Positions 50,666-59,615 of a stretch of 64,000 nt of DNA are shown here, piece after piece. Source of the stretch: a bacterium (GTDB lineage: Bacteria; Patescibacteria; Dojkabacteria; JAKAPS01; JAJZLI01); assembly GCA_021846685.1 (NCBI GenBank), contig JAJZWL010000001.1, positions 73,018-137,017 of the forward strand, in the 5' to 3' direction. The translations under genes and the position numbers were made by a program. Every line of letters begins with the position of its first letter. Position 1 is the first letter of the stretch. Under the pieces are notes generated by a model, which was not told the origin of the DNA, made no database searches, and saw only the letters and a program-made list of their open reading frames with translations.

Positions 50666-51865
50666 ATGGCAGCCTTTGATAGAACAAAACCTCATAAAAA
50701 CGTTGGTACTATTGGTCACGTTGATCATGGTAAGACAACTTTAACAGCAGCAATATTAAAAGTATTGTCAGCAGCTGGTTACGCAGCACAAAATAAGAGT
50801 GTAGATAATTTAGACGCAGCTCCTGAAGAAAAAGCTAGAGGAGTAACTATAGCTACAGCTCATACAGAGTATGAAACTGAGAAAAATCACTATGCTCATG
50901 TTGATTGTCCAGGACACGCAGATTATGTTAAGAATATGATTACAGGGGCAGCTCAAATGGATGGAGCTATATTAGTTGTTGCAGCTACAGATGGACCTAT
51001 GCCTCAAACAAGAGAACATATACTTTTAGCAAGACAAGTTGGAGTACCTAAGATAGTTGTATTCCTTAATAAGGTAGATATGGTAGATGATCCTGAATTG
51101 GTTGATCTAGTAGAAATGGAAGTAAGAGAATTACTTTCTAAGTATGATTTTGATGGAGACGAAACTCCAATAGTTAGAGGAAGTGCTTTGAAAGCATTAG
51201 AATGTGGATGCGGAAAATCTGACTGTGAATGGTGTGGTCCAATTTTAACATTAATGAATAATGTAGATGATTATATTCCTATTCCAGACAGAGAAGTAGA
51301 TAAACCTTTCTTAATGCCTATCGAAGATGTATTTTCTATAGAAGGTAGAGGGACAGTTGCTACAGGAAGAGTCGAAAGAGGAACTCTTAAAGTAGGAGAA
51401 GAAGTTGATATTGTCGGATTAAGAGAAGATATCAGAAAATCAGTTGTTACAGGTGTAGAAATGTTTAATAAGTCATTGGAGACTGCACAAGCAGGAGATA
51501 ATGTTGGTTTATTACTAAGAGGATTTAAAAGAGAGGATATTCAAAGAGGAGAGGTTGTTGCTAAAGTTGGGAGTGTTACTCCTCATACTGAATTTGAAAG
51601 TGAAGTATATATATTGACTAAAGAAGAAGGTGGAAGGCATTCTCAATTTGTTTCTGGATATAGACCTCAATTTTATATTAGAACTACAGATGTTACAGGA
51701 GAGATACAATTACCAGAGGGTGTAGAGTGTGCTCTTCCTGGAGATAATATAAAAATGATAGTAAGGTTAATTAATCCAGTAGCATTAGAAGCTGGAGTTA
51801 GATTTGCTATTAGAGAAGGTGGTAGAACAGTTGGAGCAGGAGTTATAAGTAAGATTATTAAGTAA
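50666..51865 (+). CDS. tuf: Elongation factor Tu
   Basis: 399 residues. It delivers aminoacyl-tRNA to the ribosome. The G domain carries GHVDHGKTT (about 17-25), [12 protein letters not shown] (about 84-95) and NKVDM (about 139-143), and the effector-loop region [13 protein letters not shown]. Domains II and III are complete ([13 protein letters not shown]; the C-terminal [18 protein letters not shown]). A small Cys-containing insert [15 protein letters not shown] (about 175-189) is unusual in bacterial EF-Tu and could bind a metal. First gene of the long operon. Confidence 0.98.
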   Translation: MAAFDRTKPHKNVGTIGHVDHGKTTLTAAILKVLSAAGYAAQNKSVDNLDAAPEEKARGVTIATAHTEYETEKNHYAHVDCPGHADYVKNMITGAAQMDGAILVVAATDGPMPQTREHILLARQVGVPKIVVFLNKVDMVDDPELVDLVEMEVRELLSKYDFDGDETPIVRGSALKALECGCGKSDCEWCGPILTLMNNVDDYIPIPDREVDKPFLMPIEDVFSIEGRGTVATGRVERGTLKVGEEVDIVGLREDIRKSVVTGVEMFNKSLETAQAGDNVGLLLRGFKREDIQRGEVVAKVGSVTPHTEFESEVYILTKEEGGRHSQFVSGYRPQFYIRTTDVTGEIQLPEGVECALPGDNIKMIVRLINPVALEAGVRFAIREGGRTVGAGVISKIIK

Positions 51866-51885
51866 AAAGGTTCTTTTATATATTT

Positions 51886-52191
51886 ATGGAAAACAAGAGA
51901 ATAAGGGTAAAATTGAAAGGTTTTGATGTACAGATTTTGGATAAATCTGCTCAAAAGATTATTGATGCAGCAATTTCTTCTGGTGCAAAAACATCTGGGC
52001 CGATACCATTACCTACTTCTATTAAAAAATATACAGTAGTAAGGTCTCCTCATATAGATAAAAGATCTATGGAGACCTTTGAAATGAAGATTCATAAAAG
52101 ACTTATTGATATACTCTCTCCTACAGGAAAAACAATTGATACTCTTACTCATTTACAACTCCCTGTAGGTGTTGGAATAGAAATTAAATAG
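51886..52191 (+). CDS. rpsJ: 30S ribosomal protein S10
   Basis: 101 residues, normal length. The conserved loop GPIPLPTSIKKYTVVRSPHI (about 37-56) and the SMETFEMKIHKRLIDI region are present. It has a role in the 30S head and, through NusE activity, in antitermination with NusA. First ribosomal gene after tuf, as in the str-S10 arrangement. Confidence 0.97.
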   Translation: MENKRIRVKLKGFDVQILDKSAQKIIDAAISSGAKTSGPIPLPTSIKKYTVVRSPHIDKRSMETFEMKIHKRLIDILSPTGKTIDTLTHLQLPVGVGIEIK

Positions 52192-52240
52192 ATTTTAAAT
52201 TAGTTTTTTTAAATACAGAGGTTTTATCTGTATTATTATT

Positions 52241-52837
52241 ATGAAAGGAATATTAGGTATTAAAAAAGATATGACTCAAATTTTCAGAGAGGATGGAAAT
52301 GTAATTCCGGTAACCTTGATAGATACTGAAGGTTGTTTTGTATGTGCTGAAAAAAAATCTAAAACAGATGGATATGATGCAACAGTCTTGGGAATTGGAT
52401 TAAAAAAGCATCCTACAAAGCCTGAAAAGGGTAAATATAAAAAATTGCATACTCCTCAGTTTGCAAGAGAATTTGGAAGAATTGAAGAGGTAACGGTAGG
52501 AGATAAAATTTTATCAAATATTTTTGAGGTAGGAGAAAAGGTGAATATTTCTGGAGTTAGTAAAGGTAAAGGTTTTACTGGTGTTGTTAAAAGATGGGGA
52601 TTTCATGGTGGACCAAGGACTCATGGACAATCTGATAAAGAAAGGCATGGAGGTTCAATAGGATCAGGGACTACTCCAGGTAATGTTAAAAAGGGGAAAA
52701 AAATGCCAGGTAGATCTGGAGGAGATAAGATCATTGTTAAAAATTTGGAAATTGTTGAAATTAAAGATGACATTTTAGTAGTAAAAGGAGCAATTCCTGG
52801 AGCTAGAGGTGGTTTAGTTATTATAAAGTCAGAATGA
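52241..52837 (+). CDS. rplC: 50S ribosomal protein L3
   Basis: 198 residues, a little shorter than the usual 205-210. The loop reaching the peptidyl-transferase centre is FHGGPRTHGQSDKERHGGSI (about 124-143). The C-terminal GRSGGDKIIVKNLEIVEI is conserved. It ends with TGA, which overlaps the ATG of rplD. Confidence 0.97.
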   Translation: MKGILGIKKDMTQIFREDGNVIPVTLIDTEGCFVCAEKKSKTDGYDATVLGIGLKKHPTKPEKGKYKKLHTPQFAREFGRIEEVTVGDKILSNIFEVGEKVNISGVSKGKGFTGVVKRWGFHGGPRTHGQSDKERHGGSIGSGTTPGNVKKGKKMPGRSGGDKIIVKNLEIVEIKDDILVVKGAIPGARGGLVIIKSE

Positions 52838-53469
52838 AGATAGATTTATACTCTCAAAAAGGAGTTAAAAGTACAAAAAAAATAGATATTAAAGATGAAA
52901 TTTTTAAATATGAAGTTAATCAAAATTTGATTAATCAGTATATCTATATACATCTTGTTAATACAAGGCAAGGTACTAGATCTACAAAAGGAAGAGGTGA
53001 GGTATCAGGAACTGGGAAAAAACCTTGGAAGAATAATAAAGTTGCTAAGGCAAGGACTGGAAGTTTAAGAACTAATATTTTTAGAGGAGGAGGAGTTTCT
53101 CATGGGCCTAAACCTATGCGATTTGAATTATCAATGCCTTTAAAAATGAGAAGAAGAGCTTTGTATTCTGCTTTATCTACAAAAATGAATGCTAAAGAAA
53201 TTATTTTTATAGATAAACTCAAATTTTCCGAAGGAAAATTAACTAAACAAGGGTTAGAATTTTTATCTGGATTTTCTTTAGAAGGTGTTAAAACATTGAT
53301 TGTTACAGATAAAAAAGATGATAAACTTCTGAATGTATTCTCTAATATTGACAAAATTAGATTATTGTCTTCTAATTATATTAATGCATATGATATCCTA
53401 AATTATAGAAAAATATTATTTTTGAAAGATTCTTTGGAAAATATTCCGGGATATAAAGATTTAAAATGA
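52834..53469 (+). CDS. rplD: 50S ribosomal protein L4
   Basis: 211 residues. The extended tunnel loop contains GTGKKPWKNNKVAKARTGSL (about 60-79) and FRGGGVSHGPKP, as in all bacterial L4. In E. coli L4 also represses the S10 operon; no such leader is evident here. Overlaps rplC and rplW by four bases each. Confidence 0.96.
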   Translation: MKIDLYSQKGVKSTKKIDIKDEIFKYEVNQNLINQYIYIHLVNTRQGTRSTKGRGEVSGTGKKPWKNNKVAKARTGSLRTNIFRGGGVSHGPKPMRFELSMPLKMRRRALYSALSTKMNAKEIIFIDKLKFSEGKLTKQGLEFLSGFSLEGVKTLIVTDKKDDKLLNVFSNIDKIRLLSSNYINAYDILNYRKILFLKDSLENIPGYKDLK

Positions 53470-53852
53470 GAAAGTCCGATGTTTTAATAAAACCTATATT
53501 ATCTGAAAAAGTACTAAGAGGAGTTGCTTCTGGTTGGTATGGTTTTGTAGTAGAGAGACATTCTGATAAAATAGGTGTAAAATCTGCAGTAGAAAAAGCT
53601 TTTGGTGTTGATGTTATTGAAGTAAGATTGCTAGCTAAGAAAGGAAAGCAGGTAAGAGATATAAATATAAAGACAAGGTTAGTCAGACATAAAAGAACTG
53701 ATCTTAAGAAAGCATATGTGAAATTAAAAGCTGGACAAGTAATTAATTTGTTAGGAGAGGATAAAGAGAAAGATGCAAAGAAGTTAAAAACTAAGAAAGG
53801 AAAAGTAGAAGATAAAAAGAAATTAAAAGAGGTTAAGAATGAAAAAGAATAA
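53466..53852 (+). CDS. rplW: 50S ribosomal protein L23 with Lys-rich tail
   Basis: 128 residues against about 95-100 usually. The core (VLIKPILSEKVL, then VNAINTxxRxxR-like VRDINIKTRLVRHKRTDLKK) is normal and would sit at the tunnel exit where SRP and trigger factor dock. From about residue 98 a Lys/Glu/Asp-rich tail (EDKEKDAKKLKTKKGKVEDK) is added and probably lies on the ribosome surface. Confidence 0.94.
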   Translation: MRKSDVLIKPILSEKVLRGVASGWYGFVVERHSDKIGVKSAVEKAFGVDVIEVRLLAKKGKQVRDINIKTRLVRHKRTDLKKAYVKLKAGQVINLLGEDKEKDAKKLKTKKGKVEDKKKLKEVKNEKE

Positions 53853-53862
53853 TATAAAAACA

Positions 53863-54693
53863 ATGAAGACATATAATCCAGTAACACCTACGTTAAGGCA
53901 TACTGTATTGGTTTCTAAAGATGGAGTAAGGAAAAATAATCCAGAAAAATCTTTATTAAAGAAGTTAAAATCTCACTCAGGTAGAAATTCTAGAGGAGTA
54001 ATCACAGTAAGGCATCAGGGCGGAGGAGTAAAGAGAATGTATAGAATTATTGATTTTAAAAGAGATAAATATGATATACCTTCTAAAGTTGCAAGAATAG
54101 AATATGATCCATATAGAACCGCTAGAATAGCTTTATTACACTATACAGACGGAGAAAAAAGGTATATAATTGCTCCTGTTGGGCTTAAAGAAGGAGACTC
54201 TGTTATTTCTGGGAATAATGTTCCAATAGAAATTGGAAATTCACTTCCCTTGAGAAATATACCAATAGGTTCTGAGATATATAATATTGAGCTTACTAAA
54301 GGTAGAGGTGGAATTTTAGTTAGAAGCGCAGGAAATGCCGCAAAGTTACAATCAATAGAGAATGATATAGCATTGGTTAAACTTCCTTCAGGAGAAGTAA
54401 GATATATCAGAGCTGAAAATTTTGCTAGTCTTGGTAGAGTTGGAAATACTGATCATGGAAATCAGAAGCTTGGAAAAGCAGGTAGGTCAAGGTATTTGGG
54501 AATAAGACCTTCAGTAAGAGGTATGGCTATGCATCCTAATCAGCATCCTCATGGAGGAGGAGAAGGAAAGGGACAAGTCGGAGGTATATCTAAAGATCTT
54601 TGGGGTCACAGAAGAGGAACTAAAACTAGAAGGAATAAAAGGACAGAAAAGTATATATTAATTACCAGAAAAGGTAGAAGATTAAAGAGATAA
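53863..54693 (+). CDS. rplB: 50S ribosomal protein L2
   Basis: 276 residues from the ATG that gives MKTYNPVTPTLRH, matching the normal L2 start. An ATG eight codons earlier would overlap rplW. Key parts are SGRNSRGVITVRHQGGGVKR (about 38-57) and the PTC-proximal HPNQHPHGGGEGKGQVGG (about 220-237), with the conserved His of HPHGGGEGK. It ends in a basic tail. Confidence 0.96.
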   Translation: MKTYNPVTPTLRHTVLVSKDGVRKNNPEKSLLKKLKSHSGRNSRGVITVRHQGGGVKRMYRIIDFKRDKYDIPSKVARIEYDPYRTARIALLHYTDGEKRYIIAPVGLKEGDSVISGNNVPIEIGNSLPLRNIPIGSEIYNIELTKGRGGILVRSAGNAAKLQSIENDIALVKLPSGEVRYIRAENFASLGRVGNTDHGNQKLGKAGRSRYLGIRPSVRGMAMHPNQHPHGGGEGKGQVGGISKDLWGHRRGTKTRRNKRTEKYILITRKGRRLKR

Positions 54694-54696
54694 ATT

Positions 54697-54999
54697 ATGT
54701 CAAGATCAAGTAAAAAAGGTCCTTACGTAGACCAAAAATTATTAAAAAAGATATTAAGACAGAAAGAGAGTGGAGATAGAAAGCCTATCAAAACTTGGGC
54801 TAGAAACTGTACTATTGCGCCTGAAATGGTAGGATTTACTATCGCAGTACATAATGGGAGACATCATATTCCTGTTTTAGTGAATGAATCAATGGTAGGA
54901 CATAAATTAGGTGAGTTTTCTATAACAAGGACATTTAGAGGTCATAGTAAAAAGGGTAAAATTGCTCAATCACATGGTAGTGTAGGAAGAGTTGAATAA
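54697..54999 (+). CDS. rpsS: 30S ribosomal protein S19
   Basis: 100 residues. Motifs are [17 protein letters not shown] (about 3-19), [20 protein letters not shown] and [19 protein letters not shown]. Binds the 30S head with S13. Starts three bases after the rplB stop; no Shine-Dalgarno. Confidence 0.97.
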   Translation: MSRSSKKGPYVDQKLLKKILRQKESGDRKPIKTWARNCTIAPEMVGFTIAVHNGRHHIPVLVNESMVGHKLGEFSITRTFRGHSKKGKIAQSHGSVGRVE

Positions 55000-55016
55000 T
55001 ATAGAATATATAAAAT

Positions 55017-55376
55017 ATGGAAAATAAAAAAATAGCATTAGCAAAAATTAAAAACATAAAAGGATCTGCAAGAAAGACTAGATTGGTTGTGAATGCTATT
55101 AGAAAATTATCTCCAGAGGTTGCTTTGGAAAATTTGCAATTTATGAATTATAGAAATTCTGAAGTTGTTTCTAAAGTTATAAAAACTGCTATTAATAATG
55201 CTAATCTTTCAAAGATGCAAACTCCATATAAGTTTGAAGAGATAAGAGTAGATGAAGGTATAACAAGAAAGGGATTAAGGTTTAAGGGTAGGGCTAATGT
55301 TGAAATCTTAAGTAAGAGATATTGTAATATTACTGTTAAAATTAGTGAATTAAAAAAAGATGGGAAGGAAAGTTAA
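55017..55376 (+). CDS. rplV: 50S ribosomal protein L22
   Basis: 119 residues. The tunnel-lining hairpin and the flanking helices are seen in GSARKTRLVVNAIRKLSPE (about 16-34) and RVDEGITRKGLRFKGRANVE. The C terminus overlaps rpsC by 17 bases. Confidence 0.95.
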   Translation: MENKKIALAKIKNIKGSARKTRLVVNAIRKLSPEVALENLQFMNYRNSEVVSKVIKTAINNANLSKMQTPYKFEEIRVDEGITRKGLRFKGRANVEILSKRYCNITVKISELKKDGKES

Positions 55377-56013
55377 TCCTGTAGGATTCAGGATAGGAAT
55401 AAATAAAAATTATAAATCTTTATGGTTTGCTGAGGGAGATATATACAAAAAACAGCTCCAGGAAGATTTAAATGTTAGAAAATTTCTTAAAAAATCTTTG
55501 AAATCTGCGGGAATAGGAGAAATTACTATAAAAAGGTCTTTAAATAATGTAATTATAGATATTTCTGTCGCAAGGCCAGGGGTAGTTATAGGAAAAGGTG
55601 GTCAAGGTTTGGAAGATTTAAAAAAGACACTAGATGTAATGTTTGGAAGTGGTGTACATTTAGATGTTCACGATATCAAAAAGCCAGAGTTATGTGCTAT
55701 GATTGTCTCTCAAAATATTGTTGATGGAGTATTGAAAAGGATGTCAGCAAAATTTTTGATGGAAAGAGAATTGATTAAAATTAGGGAGGGAGGAGCATTA
55801 GGTGCTAAAATACAGGTGTCAGGAAGAGTTAATGGATCTGAAATTCATAGAACTGATAAAGTAAAATTTGGATCAGTTCCACTTCAGACACTTAGAGCAG
55901 ATATAGATTATTCTGATAATTATGCTAAAACAAAAAGTTTTGGTGTTTTAGGTGTAAAGGTTTGGATCTATAAAGGAGAAAAAAATTATATGGATGAGGA
56001 TACTGGATCATGA
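55360..56013 (+). CDS. rpsC: 30S ribosomal protein S3
   Basis: 217 residues. The KH domain has VVIGKGGQGLEDLKKTL (about 73-89) and the C-terminal domain GALGAKIQVSGRVNGSEIHR (about 145-164), which contributes to helicase activity at the mRNA entry. Stops with TGA that overlaps the first in-frame codon upstream of rplP. Confidence 0.97.
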   Translation: MGRKVNPVGFRIGINKNYKSLWFAEGDIYKKQLQEDLNVRKFLKKSLKSAGIGEITIKRSLNNVIIDISVARPGVVIGKGGQGLEDLKKTLDVMFGSGVHLDVHDIKKPELCAMIVSQNIVDGVLKRMSAKFLMERELIKIREGGALGAKIQVSGRVNGSEIHRTDKVKFGSVPLQTLRADIDYSDNYAKTKSFGVLGVKVWIYKGEKNYMDEDTGS

Positions 56014-56015
56014 TA

Positions 56016-56429
56016 ATGCAACCAAAAAGACAAAAATATAGAAGAACTTTTAGAGGTGATCTTACTAAGGTTGCTAGTAATGGTTATACTTTGAGCTTTG
56101 GAGAATATGGACTAAAAGCTATGACTTCTGGGTTGATGACTGCAAGGCAAATTGAGTCTGCAAGGAAAACCATTACACATTATACTAAGAGAGGTGGTAA
56201 AATATGGATAAGAGTTTTTCCATATATGCCTCTTACAAAAAAATCAGAAGGTTCCAAAATGGGTTCTGGTAAAGGAAATGTTGTAGGTTTTGGGACTCCT
56301 ATAAAAGCTGGTAGTATTTTATTTGAAATCGTAGGAGTTAATGAAGATATTGCAAAAGAAGCATTTAGATTAGCTTCTCATAAAATACCTTTTAAAGTAA
56401 AATTTGTTAGAGTTTCGGATCAATTTTAA
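56016..56429 (+). CDS. rplP: 50S ribosomal protein L16
   Basis: 137 residues from MQPKRQKYRRTFRG. A second ATG six bases earlier overlaps rpsC. The conserved ARKTITHYTKRGGKIWIRVF and KMGSGKGNVVGFGTPIKAG are present. Contacts tRNA in the A site. Usual position between rpsC and rpmC. Confidence 0.95.
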   Translation: MQPKRQKYRRTFRGDLTKVASNGYTLSFGEYGLKAMTSGLMTARQIESARKTITHYTKRGGKIWIRVFPYMPLTKKSEGSKMGSGKGNVVGFGTPIKAGSILFEIVGVNEDIAKEAFRLASHKIPFKVKFVRVSDQF

Positions 56430-56434
56430 AAATT

Positions 56435-56659
56435 ATGGATACAGTAAATATAAGAAAATTAAATAGAATAGAGATTCATAAGGAAATTAATAAACTTCAG
56501 GATGAATTATTGAAGAAAAAAATGTCTTTGAGGTTACAGTTAACTCAAAAATCTTCAAGTGAAGGTATAAATGTATCTGAAATAGGTAAAATAAAAAAAC
56601 AAATAGCAAGATTTCAAACTATTTTAAATGAAAAAGTTTACTTAGAAAATAAAGAATAA
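56435..56659 (+). CDS. rpmC: 50S ribosomal protein L29
   Basis: 74 residues, two helices, with LNRIEIHKEINKLQDELLKK (about 9-28), LRLQLTQKSSSEG and IGKIKKQIARFQTIL. Tunnel-exit protein next to L23. Overlaps rpsQ by one base. Confidence 0.92.
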   Translation: MDTVNIRKLNRIEIHKEINKLQDELLKKKMSLRLQLTQKSSSEGINVSEIGKIKKQIARFQTILNEKVYLENKE

Positions 56660-57108
56660 TGGCAGATAAAAAAATAATAAAAAAAACAATAACAGAGAAA
56701 AAAGTACCAGTAGCTAAAAAAACTGTTACTAAAGAAGTATCATCTAAGATAGTGAAGCCAGTAGCTAAAAAAACTGTTTTAAAAACAAAGAGTGTGAAGA
56801 AGGATGTCCTTGTTAAAAAAGTGAAGACACCTAAAAAAGAGATCTTAGATATAGATAAGAAAATTTCTCATAAAAGAAGATTAAAGGCTATTGTATTAAA
56901 AGATAATAGTGTGGCTCATAAATTCTTGAATGTAGAAGTTACTAGATATGTTGCACATCCTTTATATAAGAAAATGATAAAGAGAAAAAAGAAATATTTG
57001 GTATCATGTCCTCAAGATGTGGATTTTGTATTAGGAGAGAGAGTTTTGATAGAAGAGACAAGCCCTATATCAAAAAGAATTAAATTTAAATATATATCTA
57101 AGGTATAA
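56659..57108 (+). CDS. rpsQ: 30S ribosomal protein S17 with long N-terminal extension
   Basis: 149 residues, of which only the last 80 (from about KRRLKAIVLKDNSVAHKFLN) are the S17 OB-fold, ending in LGERVLIEETSPISKRIKF. The first 65 are a Lys/Val/Thr-rich low-complexity region with a near-repeat, VAKKTVTKEV and VAKKTVLKTK. Such tails are common in CPR ribosomal proteins and probably bind rRNA or are disordered. Confidence 0.92.
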   Translation: MADKKIIKKTITEKKVPVAKKTVTKEVSSKIVKPVAKKTVLKTKSVKKDVLVKKVKTPKKEILDIDKKISHKRRLKAIVLKDNSVAHKFLNVEVTRYVAHPLYKKMIKRKKKYLVSCPQDVDFVLGERVLIEETSPISKRIKFKYISKV

Positions 57109-57111
57109 ATT

Positions 57112-57483
57112 ATGTTACAAAAAGAATCTGTAATAAAATGTATTGATAATACTGGGGCAAAAGAGCTTAGGATAATTGGAACTTTAGGTGCTTCATTCAG
57201 AAGGTATTCTCGTATAGGAGATCGAGTAAAATGTTCTGTAGTAAAAGCTACTCCTTCTGGACAAATATCTATGCATGAAAAGGTAACTGCAGTTATTGTT
57301 AGAACTCGAAAAGAAACTAGAAGAAAAGATGGGTCATATATTAGGTTTGATGATAATGCGGCTGTTATAATAGATGATAAAAATGGAGAACCTAAGGGGA
57401 CTGCTGTTTTTGGGCCTGTTGCACGTGAATTAAGAGAGAGAGGCTATAATAAATTAGTTAGTTTAGCAAATGAAGTACTATGA
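57112..57483 (+). CDS. rplN: 50S ribosomal protein L14
   Basis: 123 residues, the standard length. [20 protein letters not shown] (about 8-27), [20 protein letters not shown] (about 64-83) and [20 protein letters not shown] are almost universal motifs. Overlaps rplX by four bases. Confidence 0.98.
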   Translation: MLQKESVIKCIDNTGAKELRIIGTLGASFRRYSRIGDRVKCSVVKATPSGQISMHEKVTAVIVRTRKETRRKDGSYIRFDDNAAVIIDDKNGEPKGTAVFGPVARELRERGYNKLVSLANEVL

Positions 57484-57770
57484 AAATAAAACTAAATGAT
57501 TCTGTAAAAATATTAAGTGGAAATAATAAAGGAAAAGTAGCAAAAGTTACTAAGGTGCTTTCTTCAAAAGGGAAAGCATATGTAGATGGTATTAATATCT
57601 ATAAAAAGAATGTAAGAGGTCAAGGTATAGTAGATATTCAAAAGCCTATAAATGCTTCTATTTTAGGAGTTGTATGTCCTAAATGTGGGAAAACAACTAG
57701 AGTTGGTTATTCTATTAATGAAAAAGGATTTAAAGACAGAATTTGTATGAAGTGTAAGGATGTAATATGA
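57480..57770 (+). CDS. rplX: 50S ribosomal protein L24 with zinc ribbon
   Basis: 96 residues. The KOW motif is seen in [19 protein letters not shown] (about 8-26). The C-terminal part carries two CxxC pairs (VCPKCGKT and CMKCKD), a zinc ribbon found in many but not all bacterial L24. Assembly initiator of the 50S subunit. Overlaps the methyltransferase gene by four bases. Confidence 0.95.
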   Translation: MKIKLNDSVKILSGNNKGKVAKVTKVLSSKGKAYVDGINIYKKNVRGQGIVDIQKPINASILGVVCPKCGKTTRVGYSINEKGFKDRICMKCKDVI

Positions 57771-58486
57771 GAGGATTTATAGCAGGAAGGAATCCTGTTT
57801 TGTCTATTTTAAAAAAAAATAATATAAAAGTTGTAACTGTTAAAATAGATAAAAATGCTAAAGAAGATAGTAAAATAAATGAAATCTTAGCTCTTTGTGA
57901 AAATAAAAATGTAAATATTATTTATGTAGATAGGAATACTTTAAGAGATTATTCTCAAAATCAAGGTATTGTTGCAGAATTTACAAAAGAAGATAATTTT
58001 GATTTGGAAGAAATTTTATTGAATAATCCTTTTATTATTATTTTAAGAGAGATTATGTATAAACAGAATTTTGGTGCTATAATAAGAACTTGTGATATAG
58101 CAGGTGTTAATCTTTTGGTGTTACCTAAAAAGAATAAGAATTTACATTTAGATAGTGAAGTTGCAAGAATCTCTGAGGGAGCTTCATTAAATATGAATTT
58201 TCTATATACGAATCTTTTTGAATTTATAGATAAATTAAAATTATTTAATGTTTCTATATTTGGAATTGAAAATATAGGAGATGATATTTACTTTAACACT
58301 AACCTTAAAGGTTCTGTAGCATTTTTATTTGGATCTGAAGCTAGTTCAATATCAGAACCACTCACTAAAAGATGTGATAAAATACTAAAGATTCCTCAAA
58401 GTGAAAAAAGCACTTTGAATTCTTTAAATATAGCATCGTCTGTTAGTATAGTGGTTTATGAAAAAGTAAGACAAAATAGTATATGA
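57767..58486 (+). CDS. TrmH/SpoU-family RNA 2'-O-methyltransferase
   Basis: 239 residues: an N-terminal L30e-like substrate-binding domain (AGRNPVLSILKKNNIKVVTV, about 5-24) and a SPOUT methyltransferase domain with the three trefoil-knot motifs REIMYKQNFGAIIRTCDIAG (about 96-115), FLFGSEASSIS (about 187-197) and KIPQSEKSTLNSLNIASSVS (about 209-228). The architecture matches RlmB, which modifies 23S rRNA G2251. Its place between rplX and rplE interrupts a gene pair that is adjacent in nearly all bacteria, with four-base overlaps on both sides. Confidence 0.88.
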   Translation: MRGFIAGRNPVLSILKKNNIKVVTVKIDKNAKEDSKINEILALCENKNVNIIYVDRNTLRDYSQNQGIVAEFTKEDNFDLEEILLNNPFIIILREIMYKQNFGAIIRTCDIAGVNLLVLPKKNKNLHLDSEVARISEGASLNMNFLYTNLFEFIDKLKLFNVSIFGIENIGDDIYFNTNLKGSVAFLFGSEASSISEPLTKRCDKILKIPQSEKSTLNSLNIASSVSIVVYEKVRQNSI

Positions 58487-59022
58487 GTAATTTAAAAGAA
58501 CAATATTACAATAAAATAAGAAAAGATATAAAAAAAGAGTTAAAACTTGATAATATATATGCTGTGCCTAATTTATCTAAGATTGTTATTAATTCAGGGG
58601 TATCAAGTGCTGTTTCTAATCCTGATTCATTAAATGATGTAAAGGATATTATGATAGCTATTTCAGGGCAATTACCTTTAGTTACAAAAGCAAGAGAATC
58701 TATCTCTAATTTTCATCTTAGAGAAGGTATGAATATAGGCTTAATGGTAACATTGAGGAATGATAGAATGTGGGATTTTTATGAAAAACTGGTAGAGATA
58801 GTTATTCCTAGATTTAGAGATTTTAGAGGTTTGAAAAAAAGTTCTTTTGATAAAAATGGTAATTACAATTTAGGTATTCCAGATCATTCTGTGTTTCCTG
58901 AGGTTGTACAAATACACCTAGATAAGGTAAAATCACTACAGGTAACTATAGTGACTACTGCAAAAAATAAAGAAGATGCAATAGTTTTATTTAATCACTT
59001 AGGGTTTCCTTTAGAAAAGTAA
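58483..59022 (+). CDS. rplE: 50S ribosomal protein L5
   Basis: 179 residues. Binds 5S rRNA. Motifs are [20 protein letters not shown] (about 24-43), [20 protein letters not shown] and [21 protein letters not shown] (in part). Normal length. Confidence 0.96.
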   Translation: MSNLKEQYYNKIRKDIKKELKLDNIYAVPNLSKIVINSGVSSAVSNPDSLNDVKDIMIAISGQLPLVTKARESISNFHLREGMNIGLMVTLRNDRMWDFYEKLVEIVIPRFRDFRGLKKSSFDKNGNYNLGIPDHSVFPEVVQIHLDKVKSLQVTIVTTAKNKEDAIVLFNHLGFPLEK

Positions 59023-59026
59023 TATT

Positions 59027-59221
59027 ATGGCAAGAAAAGCTTTATTAGATAAACAACAAGAAAGAGTTAAAAAAATCAAGTATGATGTTAGAAAATATAC
59101 AAGATGTTTACAGTGTGGTAGGTCTAAATCTGTATTTAGAGATTTTGGATTATGTAGGATATGTCTTAGGCATTTTATTTTAGAAGGAAAAATTCCAGGA
59201 GTTAGGAAATCTTCCTGGTAA
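59027..59221 (+). CDS. rpsN: 30S ribosomal protein S14, zinc-binding type
   Basis: 64 residues of the short type Z form with two CxxC pairs in [20 protein letters not shown] and the next residues (C..C near 25, 28, 41, 44), and the C-terminal [16 protein letters not shown]. It requires zinc, unlike the longer zinc-free S14. Confidence 0.96.
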   Translation: MARKALLDKQQERVKKIKYDVRKYTRCLQCGRSKSVFRDFGLCRICLRHFILEGKIPGVRKSSW

Positions 59222-59231
59222 TATTATAATT

Positions 59232-59609
59232 ATGAGTGATCCAATAGCTGATTTATTAACAAGAATAAGAAATGCAATTATGAGAGGTCATACTGTTGTA
59301 TCTATACCTAAGAGTATAATAAAGGAGGATATTGTCAAAGTATTGCTTGAAAAGAAATTTATTAAATCATATGAAGTAGTAGATAATGATATAGTAGTAA
59401 CGTTAAAATATAAGAAAGGAGAGAATAGGATATCTGGGATAGCAAGAGTTTCAAAACCTAGTTTAAGAAGATATTCTTCATATAGGAATATCCCTAAAGT
59501 TTTGAATGGGTTAGGTTTTTATATAATTTCCACTCCTGAGGGTGTGATTTCTGATAAAGAAGCAATCACAAAAAAGGTTGGAGGAGAATTAATTTGTAAA
59601 GTTTGGTAA
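59232..59609 (+). CDS. rpsH: 30S ribosomal protein S8
   Basis: 125 residues. DPIADLLTRIRNAIMRGH (about 3-20) and the C-terminal GVISDKEAITKKVGGELICK are typical. Primary binding protein of the 16S central domain. The conserved STPEG-type loop is seen as ISTPEGVI. Confidence 0.97.
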   Translation: MSDPIADLLTRIRNAIMRGHTVVSIPKSIIKEDIVKVLLEKKFIKSYEVVDNDIVVTLKYKKGENRISGIARVSKPSLRRYSSYRNIPKVLNGLGFYIISTPEGVISDKEAITKKVGGELICKVW

Positions 59610-59615
59610 AATATT

